The notes: generated from the sequence alone by a model not told the origin. A stretch of 64,000 nucleotides of DNA from an uncultured Chlorobiaceae bacterium (GCA_903824045.1 CAIJVD010000023.1:176963-240962); one strand, 5' to 3'. Numbered from the stretch's first letter, positions 19,730 through 29,640 are shown. Translations and numbers: made by a program.

Positions 19730-20473
19730 TTACCTCTTGCCGCAGAGCGGGCAGTGAGTGTCACGTTTTACGGGGACCCTTCTTGCCTCCATGGAGAGGG
19801 CATCGAAGGTCAGAACGGTGTTGGTGAGAGGTGTGCCGATTGAGAGCACCCATTTGATCGCTTCAATAGCCTGTATCGAGCCGATAACGCCGGGGAGCGC
19901 ACCTATCGGTCCGGCAGGGGTCGATGGAAGAGGAGTGCCCTCTTCATGAAAGACGCAGCCGTAGCAGGCACTTTCACCGGGATGGACGGTCATGGTCTGG
20001 CCGTAGAATGCCTTGATTCCTGCGTGCGAGTAGGGCTTTGAGGCCGCATGGCAGGCTTTTGCTATCAGGAATTTTGAGGGGAAGTTGTCGGTGGCGTCGA
20101 TCACGAAGTCGTAGTTGGCAAGGATCTCCGGCGCATTCTCTGCATTCAGGCGGAATGGGTGGAGCTGGAGCCGGATGGCGGGGTCGAGTTCTCTCAGCAG
20201 GTTAGATGCAGAGTCGACTTTCTTCTGGCCGAGCGAGGCGGTTGTGTGCAAAATCTGGCGCTGGAGGTTGCTCAATTCAACGCTGTCGCCATCCATGAGG
20301 CCGATCGTGCCAACGCCTGCCGCGGCAAGGTAGAAGGCCGCAGGCGAGCCGAGCCCGCCGGTGCCGACGACAAGCACCTTTGAGCGGAGCAGTTTTTCCT
20401 GACCTGAGTGGCCGATCTCCGGGAGCGAGAGGTGGCGCTGGTATCGCTCTTTCTGCTGGTTGTTCAGTGGCAT
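19730..20473 (-). CDS. thiF: ThiF/MoeB-type adenylyltransferase for ThiS
   Basis: This 247-residue E1-like enzyme adenylates the C-terminal glycine of a ubiquitin-like sulfur carrier. GTGGLGSPAAFYLAAAG is the ATP-binding Rossmann loop, DGDSVELSNLQRQILH the substrate segment, and a zinc site is formed by CYGCVF together with the C-terminal HCPLCGK. The sequence alone does not separate ThiF from MoeB. The location as last gene of thiS-thiG-thiH, overlapping thiH by 10 bp, favours ThiF. Confidence 0.88.
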   Translation of the reverse strand: MPLNNQQKERYQRHLSLPEIGHSGQEKLLRSKVLVVGTGGLGSPAAFYLAAAGVGTIGLMDGDSVELSNLQRQILHTTASLGQKKVDSASNLLRELDPAIRLQLHPFRLNAENAPEILANYDFVIDATDNFPSKFLIAKACHAASKPYSHAGIKAFYGQTMTVHPGESACYGCVFHEEGTPLPSTPAGPIGALPGVIGSIQAIEAIKWVLSIGTPLTNTVLTFDALSMEARRVPVKRDTHCPLCGKR

Positions 20474-21561
20474 GGCTCTTTTTCCTCTCTCTCTGTTTGG
20501 GTACTCTCTGTGTGAGAGGGGCCGTTGTAGGCTGGCTCCCAGTTCTTGAAGACCGGTTCAATGTTTCGGGCGCGCAGGGCAAGACAGAACTCCTCTGCTG
20601 TGCGGTCATCCGAGACGTCGAACTGCCCCTTTTCCGCACTTTCAGGATCGTCATAGCCGCCGACAGTGGTTCGGCTTGCAATGCTCATTCGGGTGACGCC
20701 AAGTCCAGCCATGCCGTCGCGGTAGGGGGCGCTCTCCCTGGTCGAGAGTACCAGCTCTACATCGGGCAGGGCGATGCGGAAGGCGAAGATCATGCGCGCA
20801 AGGAGGCGGTCGTCCACGGGAAAGGGTGGCTCATAGCCGCCGGTCTGGGGACGCATGCGGGGGAAGGATACCGACATGCCGGCGCGCCACCAGGTGCGAC
20901 CGAGGTGGCGCAGATGGCGGTAGAGCCGAAGAGCGTCCTCCACCGGTTCGGAGAGGCCGAGAAGAACGCCGAGCCCAACACTTTTGATACCCCCCTCGAG
21001 CGCCCTCCGGGGCGTTTCAAGCCGCTCGATAAAGTCCTTTTTAGGTCCCCACCGGTGAAGCGCTTCGTAGCGCTCGCGGTCGTAGGTCTCCTGATAGATG
21101 GTGACCCCCGAGCAGCCGCACTCCGCGAGTTTCCGGTACTCGCTGACGCTCATCGGGAAGGCCTCGACCGAAACCCTCTGCATCTCTTTCGAGGCTCTCT
21201 CGACCGAGCGGCGGAGGTAGTCGAAGTCGGCCCGGCTTGTACGCTCACCGGTCAGGAGCAGGATATCGCTGATGCCCAGTTTTTTCATTGCCAGGAGCTC
21301 ACGCTGGAGCTCGTCGGATTCGAGGCGGCGGCGCACCGTTGTCCGGTCGGAGGCGAATCCGCAGTAGGCGCAGCCGCTTGAGCAGTAGTTCGAGAGGTAG
21401 AGCGGTGCGTAAAGCGACATGGTGCGGCCGAAACGGCGCAGGGTGATCGCTCTCGATTCTGCGGCAAGCTGTTCAAGAGAGGCCGGAGAGGAGTTGGCAA
21501 GCATGGACGCAAGTGCCCGGGAATCACGCTCCTCTGTCAGCCAGTCGGGTAGAGGTGTCAT
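20464..21561 (-). CDS. thiH: Radical SAM tyrosine lyase ThiH (2-iminoacetate synthase)
   Basis: This 365-residue enzyme cleaves tyrosine to p-cresol and dehydroglycine for thiazole synthesis, the anaerobic alternative to ThiO. The [4Fe-4S]/SAM motif is in [15 protein letters not shown] (CxxxCxxC) and [10 protein letters not shown] precedes it as in other ThiH proteins. [16 protein letters not shown] is a second family block. It overlaps thiG by 4 bp and thiF by 10 bp. Confidence 0.95.
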   Translation of the reverse strand: MTPLPDWLTEERDSRALASMLANSSPASLEQLAAESRAITLRRFGRTMSLYAPLYLSNYCSSGCAYCGFASDRTTVRRRLESDELQRELLAMKKLGISDILLLTGERTSRADFDYLRRSVERASKEMQRVSVEAFPMSVSEYRKLAECGCSGVTIYQETYDRERYEALHRWGPKKDFIERLETPRRALEGGIKSVGLGVLLGLSEPVEDALRLYRHLRHLGRTWWRAGMSVSFPRMRPQTGGYEPPFPVDDRLLARMIFAFRIALPDVELVLSTRESAPYRDGMAGLGVTRMSIASRTTVGGYDDPESAEKGQFDVSDDRTAEEFCLALRARNIEPVFKNWEPAYNGPSHTESTQTEREEKEPCH

Positions 21562-22337
21562 GCGCCTGTTCCCAGAAATGAGGTGAGAGGGCTGGTTGCA
21601 ACGGCACTGCCGCTCCGCTGCATCAGTCCGGCATTGAACGCCCTGCGACCAGCCTCGACCGCACCGGCAAAAGCCGCGGCCATCTCCGGAGGGTTCGAGG
21701 CCGCTGCCACGGCACTGTTGACCAGCACAGCCGAGCAGCCCATCTCCATCGCCGCGGCGGCTTCGGAGGGGGAGCGCAGGCCGGCGTCGACAATGACCGG
21801 AATCCTGCTTTCGCGGATGATGATCGAGAGCATGTCGGCGGTGCCGAGTCCCTGCCCGCTGCCGATCGCCGAGCCGAGCGGCATGACCGATGCACAGCCG
21901 GCTTCCTCGAGTCTCTTGGCCAGAACCGGATCGGCCGATATGTAGGGCATGACGAGAAATCCCTCTTTGGCGAGGATCCGGGATGCCTCATAGGTCTCTA
22001 TCGGGTCCGGCATGAGATGCTGCGGGTTCGGATGGATCTCAACCTTGATGAAGGGGCTTCCGGAAAGCTCACGGGCAATATGCGCCGCCCTGACAGCTTC
22101 CGCCGCCGTTGATGCCCCTGATGTGTTCGGCATGAGGGTTATCCCCTCCATTGCCGAAAGGGGGCCAAAAAGGTCGTCTTCTGCCATATCACGGTTGAAT
22201 CGGCGCAATGCCACCGTGACGAGCTGCGTGCCGGATGAGCGGACGGCATCGAGCATCACATCCGCATTGCTGAATTTTCCTGTGCCGAGAATCAGGCGGG
22301 ATGAAAAAGTATAGGAGCCGAGCTGTAGGGAGTCCAT
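21558..22337 (-). CDS. thiG: Thiazole synthase ThiG
   Basis: This 259-residue TIM-barrel enzyme forms the thiamine thiazole from deoxyxylulose phosphate, dehydroglycine and ThiS thiocarboxylate. [20 protein letters not shown]-like [23 protein letters not shown]-like [10 protein letters not shown], and [20 protein letters not shown] (phosphate-binding) are typical. It lies between thiS (23 bp upstream) and thiH (4-bp overlap). Confidence 0.96.
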   Translation of the reverse strand: MDSLQLGSYTFSSRLILGTGKFSNADVMLDAVRSSGTQLVTVALRRFNRDMAEDDLFGPLSAMEGITLMPNTSGASTAAEAVRAAHIARELSGSPFIKVEIHPNPQHLMPDPIETYEASRILAKEGFLVMPYISADPVLAKRLEEAGCASVMPLGSAIGSGQGLGTADMLSIIIRESRIPVIVDAGLRSPSEAAAAMEMGCSAVLVNSAVAAASNPPEMAAAFAGAVEAGRRAFNAGLMQRSGSAVATSPLTSFLGTGA

Positions 22338-22360
22338 AGGTTACATAATTCTTTCTGAAA

Positions 22361-22564
22361 TCACCCGCCGCCGGCAAACACCAGAATCTCAATATGATCG
22401 CCATCCTGAAGCAGGTGCGACGAGCGGTTTTCGGGGCGGACGATATGATCGTTAACCACCACCGCCACACTCTTTCCGTCAGAGCCGATAATAGGCAAAA
22501 GGGTCTCGACGGTTGAACCGGGCGGGAGTGTCTCTTGTTTTCCGTTAAGCTGAATAGTAATCAT
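22361..22564 (-). CDS. thiS: Sulfur carrier protein ThiS
   Basis: This 67-residue ubiquitin-fold protein carries sulfur as a C-terminal thiocarboxylate. The C-terminus ends in a glycine run (VFAGGG), required for adenylation by ThiF and sulfur loading. The beginning MITIQLNGKQETLPPGSTV matches the family. There is no room for a TPP riboswitch upstream: only 37 bases separate it from the preceding cystathionine enzyme gene, so it is probably read from further upstream. Confidence 0.92.
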   Translation of the reverse strand: MITIQLNGKQETLPPGSTVETLLPIIGSDGKSVAVVVNDHIVRPENRSSHLLQDGDHIEILVFAGGG

Positions 22565-22601
22565 TTACCAGAGAAGTTCGTGGCGATTTATGGCATTCCT
22601 C

Positions 22602-23741
22602 TTATCCTTCGAGTGCCTGCAGAAGGTCGGTTTCAAGGTCAGCCGCGCTCTCGAGGCCTATCGAGAGACGGACAAGATTGTCGGTGCACCCTCTCCTGCG
22701 CCGCTCTTCCGGCGTGAGGGCGCCGAGTGTCATTTTTGCAGGTGAAGCTATGAGCGACTCAACCCCTCCGAGACTGTCGGCGAGAACGAAGAGCTTGACC
22801 CCGGCAATCAGTTTTTCAACCGCAGGGAGCCCGCCTTTCAGTGCAATGGTGAGCATGCCGCCGAAGCCGCTCATCTGCTCTTTGGCCAGCCCGTGCTGGG
22901 GATGGGAGGAGAGACCGGGGTAGAAAACCCGTTCCACCGCAGGGTGCTTTTCCAGCAGGGTTGCAAGGTGCAGGGCCGAGGCCTCATGCTCCTTCATGCG
23001 AATTTTCAGGGTTTTCAGTCCGCGCAAGACGAGCCAGCAGTCCCAGGGAGCAGGCACAGCGCCCGCTGCGCCCTGGTAGTTTTTTATGATTTTGTGAAGC
23101 TGCTCGTCAGAAGTTACTACTGCTCCGCCGATGACGTCACTGTGCCCGCTGAGATATTTGGTGGTGCTGTGTACAACAATATCAGCTCCAAGGTCCAGCG
23201 GACGCTGGAAATAGGGGCTGGAAAAGGTGTTGTCAACCGCGGTGACTATTCCCCTCTTTTTTGCAACGTCCGAAATCGCCCGGATGTCGGTAAGCTGCAG
23301 CAGCGGATTGGAAGGGGTTTCGAGCCATATCAGTTTCGTCGCCGGAGTGACGGCGGCCGTGTAGGCTTCACTGCTCTCGTTTTCAGCGTAGGTGGTCGAG
23401 ACCCCCCAGGGGCGCAGCAGCTGCTCGAAAATGCGGTAGGAGCCGCCGTAGATGTCGTTGCCGGCCACAACATGGTCTCCGGGCTTCAGCACCTGCATCG
23501 CCGCCAGTGCCGCGGCAACTCCGGAGGCAAAGGCCAGCCCGTGACGGCCGTTTTCAAGAAGGGCGAGGGTCGATTCGAGTGCCTGACGGGTCGGATTCCC
23601 GATTCTCGAGTAGAAGAATTCCGGACGATCGGAGAGCGCTTCACGCCCGAAGGTCGAGGTCTGGTAGACCGGAACAGTCACCGATCCGGTCTGGGGATCG
23701 GGTGCCTGCCCGTCATGGATGGCAAGGGTTTCAAACTGCAT
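22602..23741 (-). CDS. Cystathionine gamma-synthase/gamma-lyase family PLP enzyme
   Basis: This 379-residue Cys/Met-metabolism PLP enzyme has the PLP lysine in HSTTKYLSGHSD and the C-terminal block DSLGGVESLIASPAKMT. The sequence does not decide between cystathionine synthase and lyase; the neighbours (cysE, cysK, a sulfhydrylase) fit a transsulfuration role. The start at 23741 gives the normal N-terminus MQFETLAIHDGQ; an in-frame 30-residue extension upstream looks non-coding. It lies between the encapsulin cargo gene and thiS. Confidence 0.88.
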   Translation of the reverse strand: MQFETLAIHDGQAPDPQTGSVTVPVYQTSTFGREALSDRPEFFYSRIGNPTRQALESTLALLENGRHGLAFASGVAAALAAMQVLKPGDHVVAGNDIYGGSYRIFEQLLRPWGVSTTYAENESSEAYTAAVTPATKLIWLETPSNPLLQLTDIRAISDVAKKRGIVTAVDNTFSSPYFQRPLDLGADIVVHSTTKYLSGHSDVIGGAVVTSDEQLHKIIKNYQGAAGAVPAPWDCWLVLRGLKTLKIRMKEHEASALHLATLLEKHPAVERVFYPGLSSHPQHGLAKEQMSGFGGMLTIALKGGLPAVEKLIAGVKLFVLADSLGGVESLIASPAKMTLGALTPEERRRRGCTDNLVRLSIGLESAADLETDLLQALEG

Positions 23742-23865
23742 GAACTCTCTGCTGCGCTTGTTGCTATAGAATGACAGTGTCAAAGATAATCGATATTTTC
23801 CGGATTTTCCCCACGGCATAAAGCTTTTCACTCATTAGCGCCAGCCGCGGGGCATTTCCTCCTGC

Positions 23866-26094
23866 TTACCGCCGCTGGATATGGTTGATCACATCGGCAA
23901 GCCGGTCGATCTCCTCTTTGGTGTTGTAGAATGCGAGCGACGGGCGGATGGTGCCTTCTACGCCGAACCGGCGCAGGGAGGGCTGCGTGCAGTGGTGCCC
24001 GGTGCGCACGGCGATCCCCTCCTGGTCGAGCCTCTTGCCGACCTCCTCGTTGGAGAGGTTGTTCAAAACGAACGAGAGTACCCCCACCTTGTTTTTCGCA
24101 GTTCCGATCAGGCGTACACCGGGAATGCTCCCGAGCCGCTCCATGCCGTACCCGGTCAGCTCATGCTCGTAACGGGCGATGTTCTCGAGCCCTATCTTTC
24201 TGACATAGTCGAGCGCTGCGCCGAGCCCCACCGCATCGCCGATAGATGGGGTGCCGGCCTCGAACTTTGCCGGAGGCTCGTTGTAGATGGTCTCCTCGAA
24301 GCGCACATCCTGAATCATGTTGCCGCCGCCCTGCCACGGTGGCATGAGCTCAAGCAGCTCCCGCTTGCCGTAGAGGGCGCCGATGCCGGTAGGGGCGAAG
24401 ATCTTGTGGCCTGAAAAGACGAAGAAATCCGCATCGAGATCCTGCACGTTGACAGGAATATGGGCGACGGACTGTGCTCCGTCGATGAGCACCTTTGCGT
24501 CATGACGCTTGGCGAGCTGAATCATCTCCCTGATCGGCAGGATGGTGCCGAGGCCGTTCGATGCCTGCGTGAGTGAGACGAAGCGCGTGCGCGGACCGAG
24601 CAGTTTTGTGTACTCTTCGAGGATAATCTCCCCCCGCTCGTTGACCGGCACCACCTTTATTTTAGCGCCACGTTCATGCGCTACCATCTGCCACGGCACG
24701 ATGTTGGCATGGTGCTCAAGGATGGAGAGGACGATCTCGTCACCCGGCTGGAGGAACTTCCGCCCCCAGGTCTGGGCGACCAGGTTGATCCCTTCGGTTG
24801 TGCCTCTGACGTAGATGATCTCCGAGGCTGAGCCTGCGCCGATGAACTGGCGGATCTTCTCGCGAGCGCCCTCGTAGGCGTCGGTCGCCCGTGCGGCCAG
24901 GGTGTGGGCGCCGCGATGGATGTTGGAGTTGTCGGTCGCGTAGAACTGTGCTACAGCGTTGATGACGCTCAGCGGTTTCTGTGTTGTAGCCGCATTGTCG
25001 AACCAGACGAGCTGCTTGCCGTGGATTTTCTGATGCAAGACCGGAAAATCCTTGCGGATGGTGGTGACGTCAAACCCTTCGGTTTTTGTGATTGGTGCTT
25101 TGGGTTTCCGCAGAAAGTAGTAGGGCTCCACAGCGGTTTCAGGCAGGCTGAAGGGCGCAAGCGAGCTCTCCGGCAGGGCAGGGCCTCCCGATGGCAACAC
25201 CGGAGCCGGAGCCCTGCCGGGAAGTTCCGGACGCACCGCCGCCGAACGGTCGAACTCACCAAAATCTCCTGCATGAGCTGTTGAGGGAAGTGCAGGATAA
25301 CCGGTTGCGGGCAATGTGGTGCCACCGCGGAGCGAGTCGAAGATGCGGTCGAGACCAGGTGATCCCTGCTGCTGCTCGAATGTGCGGTAGAGCCTCTCTG
25401 CATAGCACTGCCCATTTGCCGGAGCTGCGGGAGAGGAGGGTGCTTTCGGCAGTTCTGGAAGCTGCTCCTGAATCAGCTTTGGCGCCACTGTTTCGGGGGC
25501 GATACTCTTTGTTGCGATTTCGGTACCGCTCTCCTGTGCCGCCGCAAGGAGTATCTGGAAGGAGAGCTCATCCTCTCCCGGCAGTCCGCCGCCGAGTGTG
25601 GTGAAAAATGGCGTAAGGCTCTTCGGAGAGGCCCCCTCAAAACCGTTGGCGGATGCAGGTTTTGGCGGCAGTGTGCGCTGGATGAACTGTTCGAGTCCGT
25701 ATGAACCATTGCTGTTCTCTGAGTAGTTCTGCTGCTCAGTCAGCTTGTTGGCATGGTGGCCGAGCGGCTGAGGCTTCTCTTCCTCTGCACCCGGAAGAAA
25801 GTAGAAATCATGCTCCGGCCCGGAATGAAGATCATCGGGAAAATAGGGCAGTTCGGGCTGCTGGAGTCCGGAAGGCAGGTGCTCGTTCCCGGTGGTGGAG
25901 AGGGGAACCGTCTTATCGGCGAAGCTCCGGGCAAGTGACGAGGGAGCATCATGGATATCGCTCTCATATCTCGGCACACTTGAGGCCTCGGGAGCTTCAT
26001 TGAAGATACGGCTGGCGATTTGCGCAATCAGCACAGGGTTCAGCGCCTCACTCTCGATGCCTGGAATAGCCGCCTGTTCGTGTTCTCTTGGCAT
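23866..26094 (-). CDS. Encapsulin cargo: SufS-type cysteine desulfurase with a long disordered N-terminal targeting domain
   Basis: This 742-residue protein joins an unusual N-terminal region of about 338 residues to a complete group II cysteine desulfurase, which converts L-cysteine to alanine plus enzyme persulfide. The catalytic part starts near GFDVTTIRKDFPVL. It has the PLP-binding Lys in FSGHKIFAPTGIGALYG, the substrate-contacting HHAN and the persulfide-forming Cys in RTGHHCTQPSLRRFG. The extension is Pro/Ala/Ser/Glu-rich, low in hydrophobics and probably disordered, with a short helix (NPVLIAQIASRIFNE) near the start and aromatic motifs FYFLP (about 97-101) and PYYFL (about 324-328). 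Family 2 encapsulin cargo desulfurases have this layout. The shell gene lies directly upstream. The ATG at 26094 was preferred over a GTG at 26130, which sits inside a hairpin. Confidence 0.9.
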   Translation of the reverse strand: MPREHEQAAIPGIESEALNPVLIAQIASRIFNEAPEASSVPRYESDIHDAPSSLARSFADKTVPLSTTGNEHLPSGLQQPELPYFPDDLHSGPEHDFYFLPGAEEEKPQPLGHHANKLTEQQNYSENSNGSYGLEQFIQRTLPPKPASANGFEGASPKSLTPFFTTLGGGLPGEDELSFQILLAAAQESGTEIATKSIAPETVAPKLIQEQLPELPKAPSSPAAPANGQCYAERLYRTFEQQQGSPGLDRIFDSLRGGTTLPATGYPALPSTAHAGDFGEFDRSAAVRPELPGRAPAPVLPSGGPALPESSLAPFSLPETAVEPYYFLRKPKAPITKTEGFDVTTIRKDFPVLHQKIHGKQLVWFDNAATTQKPLSVINAVAQFYATDNSNIHRGAHTLAARATDAYEGAREKIRQFIGAGSASEIIYVRGTTEGINLVAQTWGRKFLQPGDEIVLSILEHHANIVPWQMVAHERGAKIKVVPVNERGEIILEEYTKLLGPRTRFVSLTQASNGLGTILPIREMIQLAKRHDAKVLIDGAQSVAHIPVNVQDLDADFFVFSGHKIFAPTGIGALYGKRELLELMPPWQGGGNMIQDVRFEETIYNEPPAKFEAGTPSIGDAVGLGAALDYVRKIGLENIARYEHELTGYGMERLGSIPGVRLIGTAKNKVGVLSFVLNNLSNEEVGKRLDQEGIAVRTGHHCTQPSLRRFGVEGTIRPSLAFYNTKEEIDRLADVINHIQRR

Positions 26095-26109
26095 TGGATA
26101 TCGGGTAAT

Positions 26110-26133
26110 CCCGTGTGGCACATACCACACGGG
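26110..26133 (-). promoter_or_regulatory. Intergenic hairpin between encapsulin shell and cargo genes
   Basis: A perfect 9-bp stem (cccgtgtgg / ccacacggg) with a 6-base loop lies 17 bases after the shell stop codon and 15 bases before the cargo ATG. No U-run follows, so it is not a standard terminator. A stem here could protect the 3' end of a processed shell message or limit cargo translation, keeping shell in excess over cargo. The structure is visible; the role is inference. Confidence 0.6.
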
Positions 26134-26149
26134 CGGTTTACGGACGCTG

Positions 26150-27604
26150 TTATTTTGCTTTTGCTACGGTTTTGCGATGTTCGTAATCGTGATAGTAGCC
26201 GACCTCGACGTTCTCAAGGACCGCAAGCGCGTCATCGGTGAGCACGGCGAGCGATGAGTAGAGGGTCAAGAGATATGCAGCTACACCAAGCTTGTCGAGG
26301 CCCATCAGCCTTGCCGAAAGGCTCGGGCTGATCTCGCCGGGGATGCCAGCCTGATGCAGACCTACAACGCCCTGCTCGTTTTCGCCGACACGCACGAGGA
26401 TGATGCTGGTCGTGCCCTGGCCGGACTTGTTCTTGTTGATCTCGAGCTTGTCGCTGGGGATCAGTGGTACACCGCGCCAGGTCAGGACCGGAGTGCCAAA
26501 GAGGTTGATGGTGGCCGGAGGCACACCGCGCCAGGTGCACTCGCGCTCGAACGCCGCAATCGCTTTCGGATGGGCGATGAAGAAGGCCGGTTTTTTCCAC
26601 ACCTTCGTGAGCAGGTCATCAAGGTCATCGGGGGTCGGGGTGCCGTAGCGGGTGCTGATGCGCTGGCCGGGGTCGACCGAGTGCAGAAGGCCAAAATCGG
26701 GGTTGTTGATGAACTCCCACTCCTGACGCTCCTTGATGCCCTCGATTGTCAGGCGCATCTGCTGCTCTATCTGGTTGTAGGGCTCGTTGTAGAGGTCGGA
26801 GACCCGGGTGTGGACGCGCACGACGGTCTGGATGGCCTGCAGCGAGTACTCGCGCGGCTTGTTCGTGTAGTCGACGTAGGTCTCCGGGATGATGACATTC
26901 TCGGCAAATCCGGCCACAAGGTCGATATGCTTTTCGCCGTGGGTGTTGACGGTTGAGCGGATTTTCAGGTACTCATCGACCGCACTCTTGAAGGACTCCT
27001 TGAGTGAAGGGGACTCCTTGAAGAGTTTGTCGATATCGTCACTCGAGAGCGAGAAGAAGGAGCCCGGCGTGATGGTGCGGATGGTGACCGAGGAGGGTTT
27101 TTCGGAGACGAGGTCATGCTCACCGAAGTACTCGCCCTCCGTCAGGATTGCGATGCGGAGGTCTTCACCGTGCAGCCCCTTGCTGAGGATCTCGACCTGG
27201 CCGTGTGCGATGATGAAGATCTTGTGGCGGTCCTCTCCTTCGAGGATAAGGGTGCTGCCGAGTTCCGCCTCTTCAAGCACGAACTTCTTGGCGATTCGCG
27301 ATACGGTATCGTCATCGAAGGAGGCGAAGAGCGGAATGTTCTTCAGCGCGTCAGGCCTGAAGGAGGCGATCCCCTCATGAAAGGTGATGCCGATGCGCTC
27401 GGGTTTCTGCAGTTCGATTTTGGTGCGGTTGACGCGGTAGGTGCCTGATGAGACATGAACCCACGGGAGCAGCTTGAGCAGCCATCTCGGGGTTATGGAC
27501 ATCATCTGTGGCGCCGTTTTGGTCGTGTTTGCCAGATTTCTTGCAACATGCGTTGTTACACTGCGCTGCAGAAGAGTGCCGGATTCCTGTTGTGGGTTTG
27601 ACAT
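26150..27604 (-). CDS. Family 2B encapsulin shell protein with cyclic-nucleotide-binding-like domain
   Basis: This 484-residue HK97-fold nanocompartment shell protein is of the SrpI-related family 2. Residues about 1-85 form the N-terminal arm (SITPRWLLKLLPWVHVSSGTYRVNR). Residues about 87-200 are a cNMP-binding-like beta-roll (GSTLILEGEDRHKIFIIAHGQVEIL, EGEYFGEHDLVSEKPSS). The remainder is the capsid P/A domain, with EFINNPDFGLLHSV, CTWRGVPPATINLFGTPVLTWRG and GIPGEISPSLSARLMG, the usual encapsulin blocks. The inserted domain defines subfamily 2B. In its phosphate-binding cassette the Gly-Glu is kept but the usual Arg position is Ser171. The gene lies immediately upstream of the desulfurase cargo and downstream of serine acetyltransferase. 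Confidence 0.93.
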   Translation of the reverse strand: MSNPQQESGTLLQRSVTTHVARNLANTTKTAPQMMSITPRWLLKLLPWVHVSSGTYRVNRTKIELQKPERIGITFHEGIASFRPDALKNIPLFASFDDDTVSRIAKKFVLEEAELGSTLILEGEDRHKIFIIAHGQVEILSKGLHGEDLRIAILTEGEYFGEHDLVSEKPSSVTIRTITPGSFFSLSSDDIDKLFKESPSLKESFKSAVDEYLKIRSTVNTHGEKHIDLVAGFAENVIIPETYVDYTNKPREYSLQAIQTVVRVHTRVSDLYNEPYNQIEQQMRLTIEGIKERQEWEFINNPDFGLLHSVDPGQRISTRYGTPTPDDLDDLLTKVWKKPAFFIAHPKAIAAFERECTWRGVPPATINLFGTPVLTWRGVPLIPSDKLEINKNKSGQGTTSIILVRVGENEQGVVGLHQAGIPGEISPSLSARLMGLDKLGVAAYLLTLYSSLAVLTDDALAVLENVEVGYYHDYEHRKTVAKAK

Positions 27605-27663
27605 GGTTGCTCGCTGAGGTTAAATGGTGGTCGTTTCTGTTAGAATATTTTATGCCTGTCTCT

Positions 27664-28575
27664 TCAGATGCCGAGTCCGTCGGTAAAGCTGCTTTCGACA
27701 GCTTTCTGCTGCAGCACTCTTGAGTCAGGCGGAAGAGATTTGGTCTGCCATACGTTGCCGCCGATCACCGAGTTTCTGCCGATGGTGATGCGTCCGAGAA
27801 CGTTGGCGTTTGAGTAGATGACGACGTTGTCCTCAATAATGGGGTGGCGCGGCAGATCCTTTACCGGGTTGCCTTCATCATCAAGCGCGAATTTTTTTGC
27901 ACCCAGGGTCACTCCCTGATAGAGCCGGACATGGTTGCCGATGATGCAGGTCTCGCCGATGACGACACCGGTGCCGTGATCGATGCAGAAGTAGTCGCCG
28001 ATATGGGCGCCGGGATGGATATCGATGCCGGTTTCGGAGTGGGCCATCTCCGAAATGATCCTCGGAATGAGCGGTACGCCGAGCGAGAGCAGGGCATGCG
28101 CAGCACGGTGATTGATCATGGCCCGAATGGATGGGTAGCAGAGGATGATCTCGCCATGGTTCTTTGCGGCAGGATCACCGTCGAATATCGCCTGAACGTC
28201 AGTCAGGAGTTTGCGTCGAATGTCGGGAAGGATTCCGATAAACTGGCGGGCATGTTCAGCGGCCTTTTCGGAAGCGTTCGAGGAGCCGTTGCTGCCGGGC
28301 TCGAACTGCTGAACGCTCAGCAGCTGCTCGGCGAGCAGACCGTTGAGTTTTTCGATCCGGACTCCGAGGAAATGGGGCAGGGACTGGGGGCGAAGGACGG
28401 GGCCTCCAAAGAAGCCGGGGAAGACGATGGAGCGAATCAGTTCGACAATCTCTTTAAGCTTCTCAATTGAAGGCAGTGGCAGCTCCGGGTGAGGCAGATA
28501 GCCGTAGTTATCCTCCTCCTTTTCGCTTAAAAGCCGGATCGCCTCTTCGATGACGCTGTTGCTTCTGGTTGTCAT
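27664..28575 (-). CDS. cysE: Serine O-acetyltransferase, EpsC type
   Basis: This 303-residue enzyme transfers acetyl from acetyl-CoA to L-serine, the committed step of cysteine synthesis. The C-terminal left-handed beta-helix is obvious (IHPGAHIGDYFCIDHGTGVVIGE), with the catalytic Asp/His in DHGTG and MINHRAAHAL upstream. The N-terminal helical region is long, as in EpsC-like enzymes. The ATG at 28575 follows a gggggag ribosome site; a GTG four codons earlier would be too close to it. It lies directly upstream of the encapsulin genes, a typical family 2 encapsulin neighbourhood. Confidence 0.93.
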   Translation of the reverse strand: MTTRSNSVIEEAIRLLSEKEEDNYGYLPHPELPLPSIEKLKEIVELIRSIVFPGFFGGPVLRPQSLPHFLGVRIEKLNGLLAEQLLSVQQFEPGSNGSSNASEKAAEHARQFIGILPDIRRKLLTDVQAIFDGDPAAKNHGEIILCYPSIRAMINHRAAHALLSLGVPLIPRIISEMAHSETGIDIHPGAHIGDYFCIDHGTGVVIGETCIIGNHVRLYQGVTLGAKKFALDDEGNPVKDLPRHPIIEDNVVIYSNANVLGRITIGRNSVIGGNVWQTKSLPPDSRVLQQKAVESSFTDGLGI

Positions 28576-28647
28576 AATAAAAAACACTCCCCCATGCCGG
28601 GTGTCTGCCCGGTTTTTTTAAGCGGTTTTTTCTAAAGGGAAAGACAA

Positions 28648-28671
28648 TCCGGGCCAAAGATTCGGCCCGGA
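28648..28671 (-). terminator. Terminator after cysK
   Basis: An 8-bp stem (tccgggcc / ggcccgga) with an 8-base loop lies 16 bases after the cysK stop codon and is followed on the minus strand by a pyrimidine-rich tract. A second, shorter stem (ccggg/cccgg, 28597-28612) sits just before the cysE ribosome site. Together they suggest at least partial separation of cysK from the cysE-encapsulin transcript. Confidence 0.65.
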
Positions 28672-28686
28672 CGGAATTATGCGCTC

Positions 28687-29640
<954 letters not shown>

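Noticed and set aside
22565..22601. Possible TPP riboswitch before the thi genes
   Set aside because: Only 37 bases separate thiS from the preceding gene, far too short for a TPP aptamer, and no such fold is seen within the upstream gene end.
26095..26130. GTG start of the desulfurase at 26130
   Set aside because: The codon lies inside the intergenic stem and has no ribosome site; the ATG at 26094 gives a conserved-looking N-terminus.
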